A stretch of 64,000 nucleotides of DNA from Pedobacter sp. Bi126 (GCF_918698245.1 NZ_CAKKMS010000004.1:248001-312000); one strand, 5' to 3'. Positions 8,626 to 17,316 are shown, counted from the first letter of the stretch. Notes: generated from the letters alone by a model not told the origin. Numbers and translations: made by a program.

Positions 8626-9741
8626 TTCTTTTATCGTTTTATCAATCACATCCAATAGTCCATCTGTGTAAGCATCATCTGTTAATTCCCAGAACATGAT
8701 GCCATTTAATTTTTGATCAATTACATATTTGGTTTTTAATGAAATTGATTTCGGATCGTCAAAAGTGGCAAGGTATTTTGTTTGTGGATTATAATAATAT
8801 GGGGCTTTGGCTTTCTCGTCCCAATAATAATTATAGCCATTTTCTGCAGTGAACTGCTTTTTAAAATCCTTAAAAGAAACACCGCTTAAAAATTTGGTAG
8901 GCTGGTATAATCCCTGGTTGGCATAGGTGCTGTTTTCAAAAATACGGGCATAAAAAGCTGCTCCTAAAGCAATTTTTTGTGCGGGTACACCTAAATCTAT
9001 TAAAGCTTTTACAGCGTAATCGCCTGATAAAGATTGCTGTGCGGTAGCATACAACGGGGTATGGTGGCCGCTTTGTGTCGCATATCCGCTTACCAGATCG
9101 TAGCTCATAACATTAACCCGGTTTACCAGAGGCATTACTTTATCCCATTCGAAACAAGAATCGATGCAGTTTTTTGTACCGCCTGCAGCAAAGCTGATTT
9201 CGGCCTTTTTACCTAGTTTTTTACGGAGTTCTTTAATCAGTAAAGTGAAATTATGTTTATCGTCAACTGTATATCTGTGCCCAGGATAGCCAACTACTGC
9301 CGGGTATTCCCAGTCAATGTCTATCCCATCGGCATGGAAAAAATCGAGTATTTCTTTAGTGGTTTTGGCAAATGTTTTTCGTCCCTCAGCCCTGCTGAAA
9401 ACTTCAGAACAATCTTTGCAGGCACTCCAGCCACCCATGGCAATCATCACCTTTAAATCAGGATTCCGTTTTTTTAAGGCCACCATTTTAGTAATTAAGG
9501 CTGAATCCTTCGCCGAGTTAATGTTTAAGCTATCGCCCTTTAAGTGCCCAAAACTGTAGATCAGGTGACTCAGTTTTTCGATCGGAAAGCTATCTATTAC
9601 TGAATTTTGTCCGGTGTAATAGGCAATAACATTTGGTTTAATTGTTTTTTGAGCTTTTGATTGAGTACTCAAAAATGATAAGGAGATGATGGCTGTAATG
9701 CAGAACAGTACAGTAGATGCGGTAAGCTTTCTTTTGTGCAT
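8620..9741 (-). CDS. Family GH18 chitinase
   Basis: A 373-residue secreted glycoside hydrolase of family 18, acting on chitin or related beta-1,4-GlcNAc polymers. The signal peptide ends STQSKAQ (residue 31). The first conserved strand motif is MIAMGGWSACKD (about 99-110), and the catalytic DxxDxDxE is DGIDIDWE (138-145) with Glu145 as acid. MSYDLVSGY and the C-terminal GIMFWELTDD match the remaining barrel motifs. It shares a reverse-strand operon with the SirB1-like gene 15 bp upstream and ends overlapping the CAP gene. There is no separate chitin-binding module. Confidence 0.93.
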   Translation of the reverse strand: MHKRKLTASTVLFCITAIISLSFLSTQSKAQKTIKPNVIAYYTGQNSVIDSFPIEKLSHLIYSFGHLKGDSLNINSAKDSALITKMVALKKRNPDLKVMIAMGGWSACKDCSEVFSRAEGRKTFAKTTKEILDFFHADGIDIDWEYPAVVGYPGHRYTVDDKHNFTLLIKELRKKLGKKAEISFAAGGTKNCIDSCFEWDKVMPLVNRVNVMSYDLVSGYATQSGHHTPLYATAQQSLSGDYAVKALIDLGVPAQKIALGAAFYARIFENSTYANQGLYQPTKFLSGVSFKDFKKQFTAENGYNYYWDEKAKAPYYYNPQTKYLATFDDPKSISLKTKYVIDQKLNGIMFWELTDDAYTDGLLDVIDKTIKEL

Positions 9742-9756
9742 GGGGATCTGGGTAAA

Positions 9757-10620
9757 CTATTTTTCGGCAATAATATCTTGAAGTTCGTTCAATTCGGCAA
9801 CTTTATCGGTAGCCCCTGCATTTTCATAAGCCGAAATCAGGTTTCTGATTACCCGGCGGATAATATCGCTATTGCTGCAAGGCCTGTAATATTCGGGCAG
9901 CGCCTCTAAATTAAGCTGACGAAGAAACTGATCCACATCATGTTTGCCGAAGATATTGCCACGGTTAAAAGCATTAATGTAGAAAAGCACGCCATATTCG
10001 CTTCCTTCCTGTTTGCTATCGTCTATATAACCCAAAATAAAGTGCTGTGGTAAGTTTATTCCATAAACAGGCAGATCTAATTTCTGTGCCAGGGTAGAAT
10101 AGATAATGGCCAGCGAAATCTGATTACCCTTTTTACTTTCTAAAACCTGGTTTAAATAAGAATTTTGAGGGTCGTGGTGATTTTTCGTATTGCCACCAAA
10201 ACCATATTGTTGATACAAAACGTGATTGATCAGTTTAACTTTTTCAACCGAACTCATTTCATACTGAAGGCCCAACCAGATATCTCTTTTAATTTCTTCC
10301 AGCTGGTTAATTACCTTTTGCTCATCTAAATCCGGATATTGGTACCGGTTAATAATCAAAGCACCCTGCAATAAATCAAAAGCACCACTTAAATACCATA
10401 AGTTTAAATCTTCTTTAACCGTTTTAAACTGGATCTGATGAACAATGTTTTCAATTCGCTCCTGTAACAAGCCATCAAAAGACTGTTCCCAGGCATTTTC
10501 TAAAAAATGTATTACTTCGCCACCATATTCAAGCAGTTTCTTCTCTACATGATGGAAAACTTCCTCGTCAGGATCATCCAACAATTTTACTAAAGCACTT
10601 ATCTCTGCGTTATTTTCCAT
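9757..10620 (-). CDS. SirB1-type transglutaminase-like protein
   Basis: A 287-residue cytosolic protein with the transglutaminase-like fold of the SirB1/UPF0162 family. The conserved core is around 150-205: NSYLNQVLESKKGNQISLAI, then LAQKLDLPVYGINLPQHFILGY, with the family's invariant histidine. The N-terminal 100 residues are helical and acidic. The usual cysteine nucleophile is absent (KGNQISL where some relatives have G-x-C), so it is probably non-enzymatic. It is the first gene of a pair with the chitinase. It diverges from the methyltransferase across 44 bp. Biological role unknown. Confidence 0.85.
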   Translation of the reverse strand: MENNAEISALVKLLDDPDEEVFHHVEKKLLEYGGEVIHFLENAWEQSFDGLLQERIENIVHQIQFKTVKEDLNLWYLSGAFDLLQGALIINRYQYPDLDEQKVINQLEEIKRDIWLGLQYEMSSVEKVKLINHVLYQQYGFGGNTKNHHDPQNSYLNQVLESKKGNQISLAIIYSTLAQKLDLPVYGINLPQHFILGYIDDSKQEGSEYGVLFYINAFNRGNIFGKHDVDQFLRQLNLEALPEYYRPCSNSDIIRRVIRNLISAYENAGATDKVAELNELQDIIAEK

Positions 10621-10630
10621 AAAACATACC

Positions 10631-10657
10631 TACGTTTGCAGTGTTTAATTACTTTTG
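10631..10657 (+). promoter_or_regulatory. Candidate -7 elements upstream of the methyltransferase
   Basis: Two matches to TAnnTTTG lie in the 44-bp divergent spacer: TACGTTTG (10631-10638) and TACTTTTG (10650-10657). The second ends only 7 bases before the ATG at 10665, predicting a nearly leaderless transcript. It also argues against the in-frame GTG at 10641 as start. Confidence 0.4.
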
Positions 10658-10664
10658 CAATATT

Positions 10665-11447
10665 ATGCTATTTCAATTTATTACAGATTACCTTAAACAC
10701 CGTTTAACAGCAAAAAGCCGACATGGAACGCACTCACCATTCGTGTACAAGCTCGCTGATGAGGTAATTTACGATTTTACCGACAAATCTGAATACAAAA
10801 ACATAGAAGAACAGCGAAAAAAACTTTTTAATGACGATTCGATAATCACCGTTACAGACCTTGGTGCGGGTTCTCACCTCAATAAAAACCGTACAAAAAA
10901 GGTAAGCCAGATTGCGAAGAATGCGTTGAAAAGTCCTCGCTTGGCCAAACTGATTTACAGGTTGGCGAAAAATACAAATCCTAAAAGTGCTATAGAATTA
11001 GGTACCTGCCTTGGCATTACAACAGCTTATCTGGCCACAACAAATCCTGATACAGAAGTAATTAGCATTGAAGGTTGCCCGCAAACAGCAGAGGTGGCGA
11101 AGAAAAATTTCGAGGATCTAAATTTAGAGAATATCGAGCTTCATGTGGGCAATTTTGATTTGATTTTACCCGATATTATTGCCAAACAACCAAGTTTAGA
11201 TTTCGTTTACATTGACGGTAATCACCGCAAGGATGCTACCCTGAGCTATTTTAACTGGTGTTTGCCTAAAGTTAATGAAGATTCACTGTTGATTTTTGAC
11301 GATATTTATTGGAGCGAAGGTATGAAAGAAGCCTGGGCTGAAATTAAAAACCATCCTGATGTTACCATAACAGTAGATCTGTTCTGGATCGGCTTGGTTT
11401 ACTTTAAAAAAGGACAGGCAAAAGAACATTTTAAGCTTAAATTTTAA
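10665..11447 (+). CDS. Class I SAM-dependent methyltransferase
   Basis: About 260 residues, starting MLFQFITDYLKHRL at the ATG at 10665; an in-frame GTG at 10641 would add eight residues but lies inside a probable promoter. The Rossmann-fold SAM site is visible: motif I as AIELGTCLGITTAYLA, the acidic end of strand 2 as VISIEGCPQTAEVAKKNF, motif II as LDFVYIDGNHRKDATL, and LLIFDDIYW after it. This pattern is the Methyltransf_24 / O-methyltransferase group. Substrate unknown. DUF1345 follows by 4 bp, suggesting one transcript. Confidence 0.85.
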   Translation: MLFQFITDYLKHRLTAKSRHGTHSPFVYKLADEVIYDFTDKSEYKNIEEQRKKLFNDDSIITVTDLGAGSHLNKNRTKKVSQIAKNALKSPRLAKLIYRLAKNTNPKSAIELGTCLGITTAYLATTNPDTEVISIEGCPQTAEVAKKNFEDLNLENIELHVGNFDLILPDIIAKQPSLDFVYIDGNHRKDATLSYFNWCLPKVNEDSLLIFDDIYWSEGMKEAWAEIKNHPDVTITVDLFWIGLVYFKKGQAKEHFKLKF

Positions 11448-11451
11448 GATA

Positions 11452-12123
11452 ATGGAAATCGAGCCGAAATTAGAAGGTATCCAGAAACGGTCAGCGTTGT
11501 TTATTTTGTTGATTAGTCTTTTTTTAGGGGTTGCTTTTTATTTGATTTCGCTTTTTTTTAAAATGAGTGTGCTTACACATATCATGTTCGGTTGGGATAT
11601 ATTTTGTTTAATCCTAATTTCCCTTCATTGGTATATGTTTTTTCATACTTCCGCTGCCGAAACGCATCTTAAAGCGAAAATGCAGGATGAAACCCGAGGT
11701 GAAATTTTTGCTATTGTGGTGGTTTCTACTTTTGCTGGTTTGCTTGCCGTAATTTTATTGCTGATTAATAAAGATATTGAACCACTCGATTTAGTGGTAG
11801 CCATAACAGGTATGTTTTTATCGTGGTTTTTGGTACATACTACTTTTAGCATGCGTTATGCACATCTTTACTATGGCGATAATAAGAAAGGGCATTCAAA
11901 TAAAAAAGGAACAGGACTTGAATTTCCTGGAGATGATGAACCCGATTTTATTGATTTTGCCTATTTTTCTTTCGTGCTCGGCATGACTTTCCAGGTTTCT
12001 GATGTAGAAATTTCAGATCGGAAGATCAGACGGCTTTCCCTTTTACACAGTTTAATCGCCTTTATATTTAATACCGTAATTGTGGCGTTAACCATTAATG
12101 CATTGGCTGGGTTAAGCAAATAA
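11452..12123 (+). CDS. DUF1345 integral membrane protein
   Basis: A 223-residue membrane protein with about five hydrophobic segments (near 17-35, 43-63, 85-105, 110-130 and 195-217). The family pattern is recognisable in HWYMFFHTSAAETHLKA, LSWFLVHTTFSMRYAHLYY and the acidic loop DDEPDFIDFAYFSFVLGMTFQVSDVEI. This is the DUF1345 family, of unknown function. It lies 4 bp after the methyltransferase stop, so the two are probably co-transcribed. Confidence 0.88.
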   Translation: MEIEPKLEGIQKRSALFILLISLFLGVAFYLISLFFKMSVLTHIMFGWDIFCLILISLHWYMFFHTSAAETHLKAKMQDETRGEIFAIVVVSTFAGLLAVILLLINKDIEPLDLVVAITGMFLSWFLVHTTFSMRYAHLYYGDNKKGHSNKKGTGLEFPGDDEPDFIDFAYFSFVLGMTFQVSDVEISDRKIRRLSLLHSLIAFIFNTVIVALTINALAGLSK

Positions 12124-12140
12124 GTTTTAGCGAAGGCTTT

Positions 12141-12196
12141 GGCAAACTTACGAAGTTTAGGAAGGCCAAAGCACAGGCGAACTTCGTAAGTTTGCC
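12141..12196. repeat. 17-bp inverted repeat at start of the non-coding region
   Basis: Arms GGCAAACTTACGAAGTT (12141-12157) and its exact complement (12180-12196) surround a 22-base loop. The structure lies 18 bp past the DUF1345 stop. There is no following T run, so it is a hairpin-forming dispersed element rather than a standard terminator. Confidence 0.85.
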
Positions 12197-12230
12197 CTGG
12201 TGTGGGCGACGCTATAGTAAATTTTAGTAT

Positions 12231-12455
12231 TTTGGAAACGAGCAGTCCAGTTCTTTTGGCGGGTTTCAGTCCCGCTCTCCGTTCCTTCCGGTGAAGAACC
12301 GGAACCACTTCGATCAGGTTTAGGTACCAAAGGATAGATGCCTTTAGGCACCATGCTAGGGGCAGTCCTTTCATTATAAACCTGACGGCAGCGGTAGCCC
12401 CGATTTTTTCATGAGGGCTATAGCGAATGGCAGGGCTTCACTTGCCAAGAACCAC
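12231..12455. repeat. Intergenic repeat, copy 1
   Basis: From TTTGGAAACGAGCAGTCCAG to CTTGCCAAGAACCAC. It matches copy 2 with a few substitutions, at an offset of 263 bp near the start and 261 bp near the middle. It contains an internal hairpin TTCCGGT/ACCGGAA. On the reverse strand its start (GTGGTTCTTGG, then GCCATTCGCTATAGCC, then CTACCGCTGCCGTCAGGTTTA) is clearly related to the repeat at 51288-51841. Reverse-strand frames across it are short, repeat-derived and not convincing as genes. Confidence 0.85.
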
Positions 12456-12493
12456 GGGCCCTTCGTTTTCAATAAAAGATGTTATGTTTAGGA

Positions 12494-12762
12494 TTTGGAA
12501 ATGAGCAATCCAGTTCTTTTGGCGGTCTTCAGTCCCGCTCTCCGTTCCTTCCGGTGAAGAACCGGAACCACTTCGATCAGGTTTAGATACCAAGGGTGGA
12601 CGCCTTATGCACCATGCTAGGGGCAGTCCTTTCATTATAAACCTGACAGCAGCGGTAGCCCCGAATTTAAGCACGATTCGTTTGTTTTTATGGTGTGCTT
12701 GCTTGTTTCACAGGTTTCATCGGGCTATAGCGAATGGCAGGGCTTCACTTGCCAAGAATCAC
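12494..12762. repeat. Intergenic repeat, copy 2
   Basis: A second copy of the 12231 element, with an insertion of about 45 bp (around 12665-12720) between the GCGGTAGCCCCGA part and the GGGCTATAGCGAATGGCAGG part. No transposase or terminal target duplication was seen. The remainder to 12899 holds the upstream region of the blaI-like gene. Confidence 0.85.
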
Positions 12763-12832
12763 ATGTTGGTCGTTTTCAAATTGAAATTCACAACGATTTA
12801 TCTGGCTGTAAATCAGCACTTTGTTATTTTAA

Positions 12833-12846
12833 ACTGATTTTTCAGT
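12833..12846. promoter_or_regulatory. Candidate operator upstream of the BlaI-type repressor
   Basis: The dyad ACTGA-TTTT-TCAGT is followed by related half-site-like sequences (TTGTAAAACTGAGG) before the ATG at 12900. BlaI/MecI repressors usually bind dyads in their own promoters. The match is by position and symmetry only. Confidence 0.3.
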
Positions 12847-12899
12847 AATATAACTTGTTTTTTAGTTGTAAAACTGAGGAATAAGTTATAGGTTTGGGT

Positions 12900-13268
12900 A
12901 TGGAAGAATTAACCAAAGCAGAAGAGCGCATTATGCAGGTTTTATGGAAACTGCAAAAGGCATTTGTGAAAGATATTATTGATGAACTGGAAGAAGAACC
13001 TAAGCCACCTTACAATACCATTTCCTCAATTGTTAGGCTTTTAGAGAAGAAAGGCTATGTTAATTATAAGGCCTATGGCAAAACTTACGAATACTTTCCG
13101 GCGATTACAAAAGATGAATATGCCAAAACTACCTTTTCGAAATTGTTTTCAGGTTATTTTGATAATTCTCCAACCAGCCTTTTATCGTTTATGGTAAAAG
13201 AAGAAAAACTAAGTGAAAAGGATATAGAAGAAATTAAAAAAATCATTAACCAAGATCCAAAGCCATGA
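12900..13268 (+). CDS. BlaI/MecI-family transcriptional repressor
   Basis: About 122 residues. The ATG at 12900 is preferred over a TTG two codons upstream. It has a winged-helix BlaI/MecI/CopY fold: LTKAEERIMQVLWKL, then a recognition region PPYNTISSIVRLLEKKGYV, the wing YKAYGKTYEYFP, and a C-terminal dimerisation segment with the Ser/Lys-rich FVKEEKLSEKDIEEI. In known systems the repressor is cleaved after its partner membrane protease is activated. It overlaps that partner gene by 4 bp (ATGA), so translation is coupled. Confidence 0.92.
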   Translation: MEELTKAEERIMQVLWKLQKAFVKDIIDELEEEPKPPYNTISSIVRLLEKKGYVNYKAYGKTYEYFPAITKDEYAKTTFSKLFSGYFDNSPTSLLSFMVKEEKLSEKDIEEIKKIINQDPKP

Positions 13269-14818
13269 TTTTAATTTACTTATTAAAGGTATCGGCCTGT
13301 ACCGTAATCTTTTTTGCAGCCTATCAGTTTTTACTGGCTAAACTCACGTTTTTCAACCTTAACCGTGCTTATTTATTAATGATGCTGGTGTTGAGTTTTA
13401 GTATTCCGGCAGTTACCGTCGAAAACCGTCAGGAAGTAATGGTTGCCAGCCAGGAGATCCCATCAAAAATAGCTTACAGCAACGATGGTTTTGTTGAACG
13501 GGATTTTGTAGATGAAGGTAATGTTGCTAACACTAACATCAACTGGGATCAAGTACTCATGTATGGTTATTGCTTGGTTTTAGCCGCTCTTGTTTTTAGA
13601 ATGCTTTTTATGATGATACGCATCCAGATTCAATTGCGTAAACATGCCATAGACAGAAACAGAGCCGTTATCCTGGTTGATGCGAAATCGACCATAAAAA
13701 ATTGCTCATTTTTTAACCAGATTATTGTCGACTCCTCTTTGCAGCCCGAAGAAAAGAACCTGGTAATTAAACACGAATTGGTTCATGTGAAGCAGTTGCA
13801 TGCTGTCGACAAACTTTTAGTCAATTTCGTTACCGCAATCCTTTGGTTTAACCCCATTATTTATTTCTGGCGGAATGCGATCGATCATAACCACGAATTT
13901 CTGGCCGACCGTGAAACTTCGAAAGTTGCAGATAAGAAGGTTTATGCTTCTTTACTTTTAAATCTGGCTATGCCAGCTAAAAATTTAGCCATTAATAGTT
14001 TTAGTAAACTTCCACTAAAAAATAGAATCATGATGTTGTATAAAGAACCAAACGCCAAGCTGCAAAAGCTTGCCTATTTAGCCATTGTTCCCGTTTTAAT
14101 GATCTGCTGTATGGCATTTATAAACCGCAAAGAAATTATTGTTGAGAAAACGTCAGTAGGGAACCAGGCTTCTGCAGATGCGCCGACAAAGCCAAATGTT
14201 TATGCGATGAACTATTTAAACAGCAATATTAAGGTTAATCCGAATACTGCTTTTAATGAAGTAGAACCTACTTTGGTTATTGATGCCGGCCATGGCGGAA
14301 AAGATGGAGTTGTAAGTGCCCTGGATGGACAAAAGGAAAAAGACTTAAATCTAAGGGCGGTAAAAATCCTAAAGGAAGAAGCAGCAAAAAGAGGGATTAA
14401 AGTAATATTAACAAGAAATTCTGACCAGTTTATTTCACTTCGCGATCGTTTACCAAAACAGGAGGCTACGGCTTTTATTTCCATCCATCATAATGCAACG
14501 CTTGCAAATGCGGCTGTACCTTTCGGTGCTATTGAAGTTTATGTTTCGAAACTGAACAGCAATATTAAAACTGCGGAAGATCTTGGTGCCGGAATTTTAA
14601 GCAATCTGAAACAGCTTAAAGGGATGGAAGTAAGAGATTCATTAAAAAACGCAAACCTTTTGTTGCTCCGCGAATCTAAAATACCTGCAGTTTTAATTGA
14701 ACTTGGAAATATATCAGACAGTAAGACGCTTGATTATATCAATCAGGAAAAAAATATCCGAAGAATCAGTAATTTGATTTTAGATGGATTTGTAGCTTTT
14801 TCGAAACGTGGTTGTTAG
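13265..14818 (+). CDS. BlaR1-like M56 membrane protease fused to N-acetylmuramoyl-L-alanine amidase
   Basis: A 517-residue two-part protein. The N-terminal half is a BlaR1/MecR1-type M56 metalloprotease: membrane segments at about 4-24, 32-50, 96-118 and 268-286, with zinc site HELVH (His170, Glu171, His174) and downstream EFLADRE (Glu211) in the cytoplasmic loop. After the last membrane segment, where BlaR1 has its penicillin-sensor domain, comes an Amidase_3 domain (about 335-512). Its zinc and catalytic residues look intact: DAGHGG (His343), Glu358 in QKEKDLN, SIHHN (His408) and LIELGN (Glu479). The amidase part would face the periplasm. Inference: it senses or cleaves peptidoglycan and signals to the BlaI-type repressor. 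The outer-membrane protein gene follows by 35 bp. Confidence 0.9.
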   Translation: MILIYLLKVSACTVIFFAAYQFLLAKLTFFNLNRAYLLMMLVLSFSIPAVTVENRQEVMVASQEIPSKIAYSNDGFVERDFVDEGNVANTNINWDQVLMYGYCLVLAALVFRMLFMMIRIQIQLRKHAIDRNRAVILVDAKSTIKNCSFFNQIIVDSSLQPEEKNLVIKHELVHVKQLHAVDKLLVNFVTAILWFNPIIYFWRNAIDHNHEFLADRETSKVADKKVYASLLLNLAMPAKNLAINSFSKLPLKNRIMMLYKEPNAKLQKLAYLAIVPVLMICCMAFINRKEIIVEKTSVGNQASADAPTKPNVYAMNYLNSNIKVNPNTAFNEVEPTLVIDAGHGGKDGVVSALDGQKEKDLNLRAVKILKEEAAKRGIKVILTRNSDQFISLRDRLPKQEATAFISIHHNATLANAAVPFGAIEVYVSKLNSNIKTAEDLGAGILSNLKQLKGMEVRDSLKNANLLLLRESKIPAVLIELGNISDSKTLDYINQEKNIRRISNLILDGFVAFSKRGC

Positions 14819-14853
14819 TTAATTATAGCTATATGATACAGCCTTACTAATAG

Positions 14854-17229
14854 ATGCTGAAATTTCTTTTTTTTGTTGTTGTATTGTTTTCTGTTTTATC
14901 TTCTCGGGCCCAATTCAAACTCTCTGGTAGGGTAGCCGATCAGGAACATAAAACGATACCTTTTGCTACCGTTAAAATTTCTGGTCCTCAAAACAGCGTA
15001 AACTATACCCAAACAGATAGTTTAGGTTTTTACACCTTTAAAAATCTGCAAACTGGAAAATATTCAGTTGTTTATTCTATACTCAATTTTAAAGCTGTTA
15101 ATCAGTCATTGGTTTTAGTAGCTGACACAGTGATCAATATTCAGCTCCAGGAAAATCCAAACAAGCTTACTGATGTCCAGATCAATACTAAAAAAGCTTT
15201 AATAGAAAAACAGATCGACCGGACGGTCTTTAATGTCGAGAACAGTATTTCTGCCATCGGAACAGATGCTTTGGAACTGCTTTCGAAAGTGCCTGGTATT
15301 AGGGTTTTGAATGATAAGGTTTCTTTAGTAGGCAAAGGTGCTGTTAACATCATGATTAACGATAAATTGGTGCCCTTATCAGATGATGAATTGTCGAATT
15401 ATTTAAAATCAATTTCATCAGCCAATATCGCCAAGATTGAAGTGATTACCAATCCGCCGGCAAAATATGATGCCCAGGGAAATAACGGATTAATTAATAT
15501 TGTATTGAAGAAAGTTAATGCCGAAGGCTTTAGGGTGTCGGTTAATACTATTTTTTCACAAGCTACTCATCCAACGGCATCTGCAGGTGGAAATTTGAGT
15601 TTTCGGAAAAATAAAATTACGCTCTCCTCAAATTTCAATATCAGAAAAGGATCTCTTGTGCCGTTTGAACAAAGTACCAATTTTTATCCTGCACAGACCT
15701 GGGATATTGTAAATAAAGACCGGAATTTTAGAACAGTACCCAGCGGACAGATCGGCATTGATTATCAGGTCTCCCCAAAAACAGTATTGGGTTTATCATA
15801 TAATGGTGGTTTAACTAACTTCCATTCCGAAGAAAATATTAAAACCACTGTTTATAAAAAGAACGGTAATTTAGATTCGGTGCTGAATTCTGATGCCAAT
15901 GCCAAAATCAGGTCTCATTATCATTCGGCCAATATTTATTTAAAACAGGCCTTGGATTCTACAGGAAAACAACTGACCATTAACGGCGATTGGTTTAAAT
16001 ATAATGATGATAAAAACAGGTTTTTCAACAATACAAGTTATTTCCAAAATGGAGGGGTTATTCCGAATTCTTTTGTTGAATACCTATCAACCAGCAAACA
16101 AAATATAGATTTATATACTTTAAAAGCTGATGTAGACTTGCCCTATAAAACCTTTAAGTTATCCTTCGGTGCAAAACTGAGCTTTATCAATAACCAGAGT
16201 GATCTTGCCTTTTACAAAGCCCGTAATGCAATTTACGAATTAGACCCTGGCCAAACCAACCTTTTTAATTATCAGGAAAATACGCAGGCCCTCTATGTTA
16301 ATTATAATAAAACCATAAGGGACTGGGGTTTTCAAGCTGGGCTGCGGGGAGAATATACGCAGATTGATGGCATATCCGTTAATGAACAGAATCGAAATGA
16401 TTATTTCCGTCTTTTCCCTACATTTTACATTGTTTATCGTGCAAATGATAAAAGCACTTTTGCGCTTAATTATAGCCGTCGGATCAACCGACCTGCTTAC
16501 CGTAAACTAAATCCCTTCCGCTGGTATAGCAACCAATATGCCTATACTGAAGGAAATCCTTTTTTGCAACCATCTTATAACGATAACATCGAAATTTCTC
16601 ACACTTACAATGTCTTCACCACAACACTATCTTTTAGTCACACCACAAACGGCTTTAATGATGTAAATTTTATTGATGCTGGCACTAATATTCAGGCAGC
16701 CAAACCTGTTAACTTTATTACAGGGTATCATTATCAGTTCAGCAATGCAGTTACTTTTAATGTGTTGAAATGGTTAGAAAGTATCAATCAGGTTGATGTT
16801 TTTTATAATAGATCAAATTCCAGTATCATGCAAACCGTGAGTAACCTGAATGGATTTGGCACTTATTTTTCTACCTTAAATCAGTTTGTTTTTAACCCAT
16901 CGAAAACTATTTTGGGCGAAGCCAGTTTCTGGTATCAATTTCCCTCCGTTGATGGCTTGAACAAAAATAAAAGTCAATACAACCTCGATCTGGGTATAAA
17001 AGTCTTATTATTTAACAAAAAGATCCAATTGGCCATTACCGCTACCGATGTTTTAAAAACCAATCAATACCGTTTTAACAGTTTGGTCAACAACATCAGG
17101 CAGGAATACAATAACTATTACGATAGCCGCCAACTCAAGATTGCCTTCCGTTATAATTTTGGCAATGAAAAAATTAAACAGCAGGATAGGAAGCCTGGTA
17201 ATGAAGAGGAGCGGAAGAGGAGTAATTGA
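14854..17229 (+). CDS. Outer-membrane beta-barrel protein (TonB-receptor-like family)
   Basis: 791 residues. A signal peptide ends SSRAQ (about residue 20). A carboxypeptidase-D regulatory-like domain spans about 22-105 (FKLSGRVADQEHKTIPFATVKI), a plug-like domain about 115-225 (DALELLSKVPGIRV, KIEVITNPPAKYDAQG), and the rest is a beta barrel of the OMP_b-brl_3 type. Third gene of the probable operon after the repressor and the M56-amidase. Such barrels often follow BlaI/M56 pairs in Bacteroidota, but the transported or sensed compound is unknown. Confidence 0.88.
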   Translation: MLKFLFFVVVLFSVLSSRAQFKLSGRVADQEHKTIPFATVKISGPQNSVNYTQTDSLGFYTFKNLQTGKYSVVYSILNFKAVNQSLVLVADTVINIQLQENPNKLTDVQINTKKALIEKQIDRTVFNVENSISAIGTDALELLSKVPGIRVLNDKVSLVGKGAVNIMINDKLVPLSDDELSNYLKSISSANIAKIEVITNPPAKYDAQGNNGLINIVLKKVNAEGFRVSVNTIFSQATHPTASAGGNLSFRKNKITLSSNFNIRKGSLVPFEQSTNFYPAQTWDIVNKDRNFRTVPSGQIGIDYQVSPKTVLGLSYNGGLTNFHSEENIKTTVYKKNGNLDSVLNSDANAKIRSHYHSANIYLKQALDSTGKQLTINGDWFKYNDDKNRFFNNTSYFQNGGVIPNSFVEYLSTSKQNIDLYTLKADVDLPYKTFKLSFGAKLSFINNQSDLAFYKARNAIYELDPGQTNLFNYQENTQALYVNYNKTIRDWGFQAGLRGEYTQIDGISVNEQNRNDYFRLFPTFYIVYRANDKSTFALNYSRRINRPAYRKLNPFRWYSNQYAYTEGNPFLQPSYNDNIEISHTYNVFTTTLSFSHTTNGFNDVNFIDAGTNIQAAKPVNFITGYHYQFSNAVTFNVLKWLESINQVDVFYNRSNSSIMQTVSNLNGFGTYFSTLNQFVFNPSKTILGEASFWYQFPSVDGLNKNKSQYNLDLGIKVLLFNKKIQLAITATDVLKTNQYRFNSLVNNIRQEYNNYYDSRQLKIAFRYNFGNEKIKQQDRKPGNEEERKRSN

Positions 17230-17297
17230 TGATGAGAAATGTAAGGCAAGATTGGGAAATGGCGGCTGTAGAATAAATCGTTATTTCGACCAGAGTA

Positions 17298-17316
17298 TAC
17301 CGATTTTTCATCGGTA
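17298..17316. repeat. Small hairpin in a repeat-like spacer
   Basis: TACCGAT / ATCGGTA with a five-base loop TTTTC, inside a 144-bp gap that also contains AATCGTTATTTCGACCAGAG, resembling a dispersed non-coding motif of Pedobacter-like genomes. No T run, so not a clear terminator. Confidence 0.5.

Noticed and set aside
12141..12196. Integron attC site
   Set aside because: The hairpin lacks the R' and R'' core sites and there is no integrase or cassette gene.
11961..12374. 137-residue reverse-strand frame
   Set aside because: It spans the end of the DUF1345 gene and the intergenic repeat; composition follows the repeat and no family is recognised.
12438..12674. Reverse-strand frame with SGSGSSPEGTESGTE, also in the other repeat copy
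   Set aside because: It is a translation of the duplicated non-coding repeat, with different ends in each copy.
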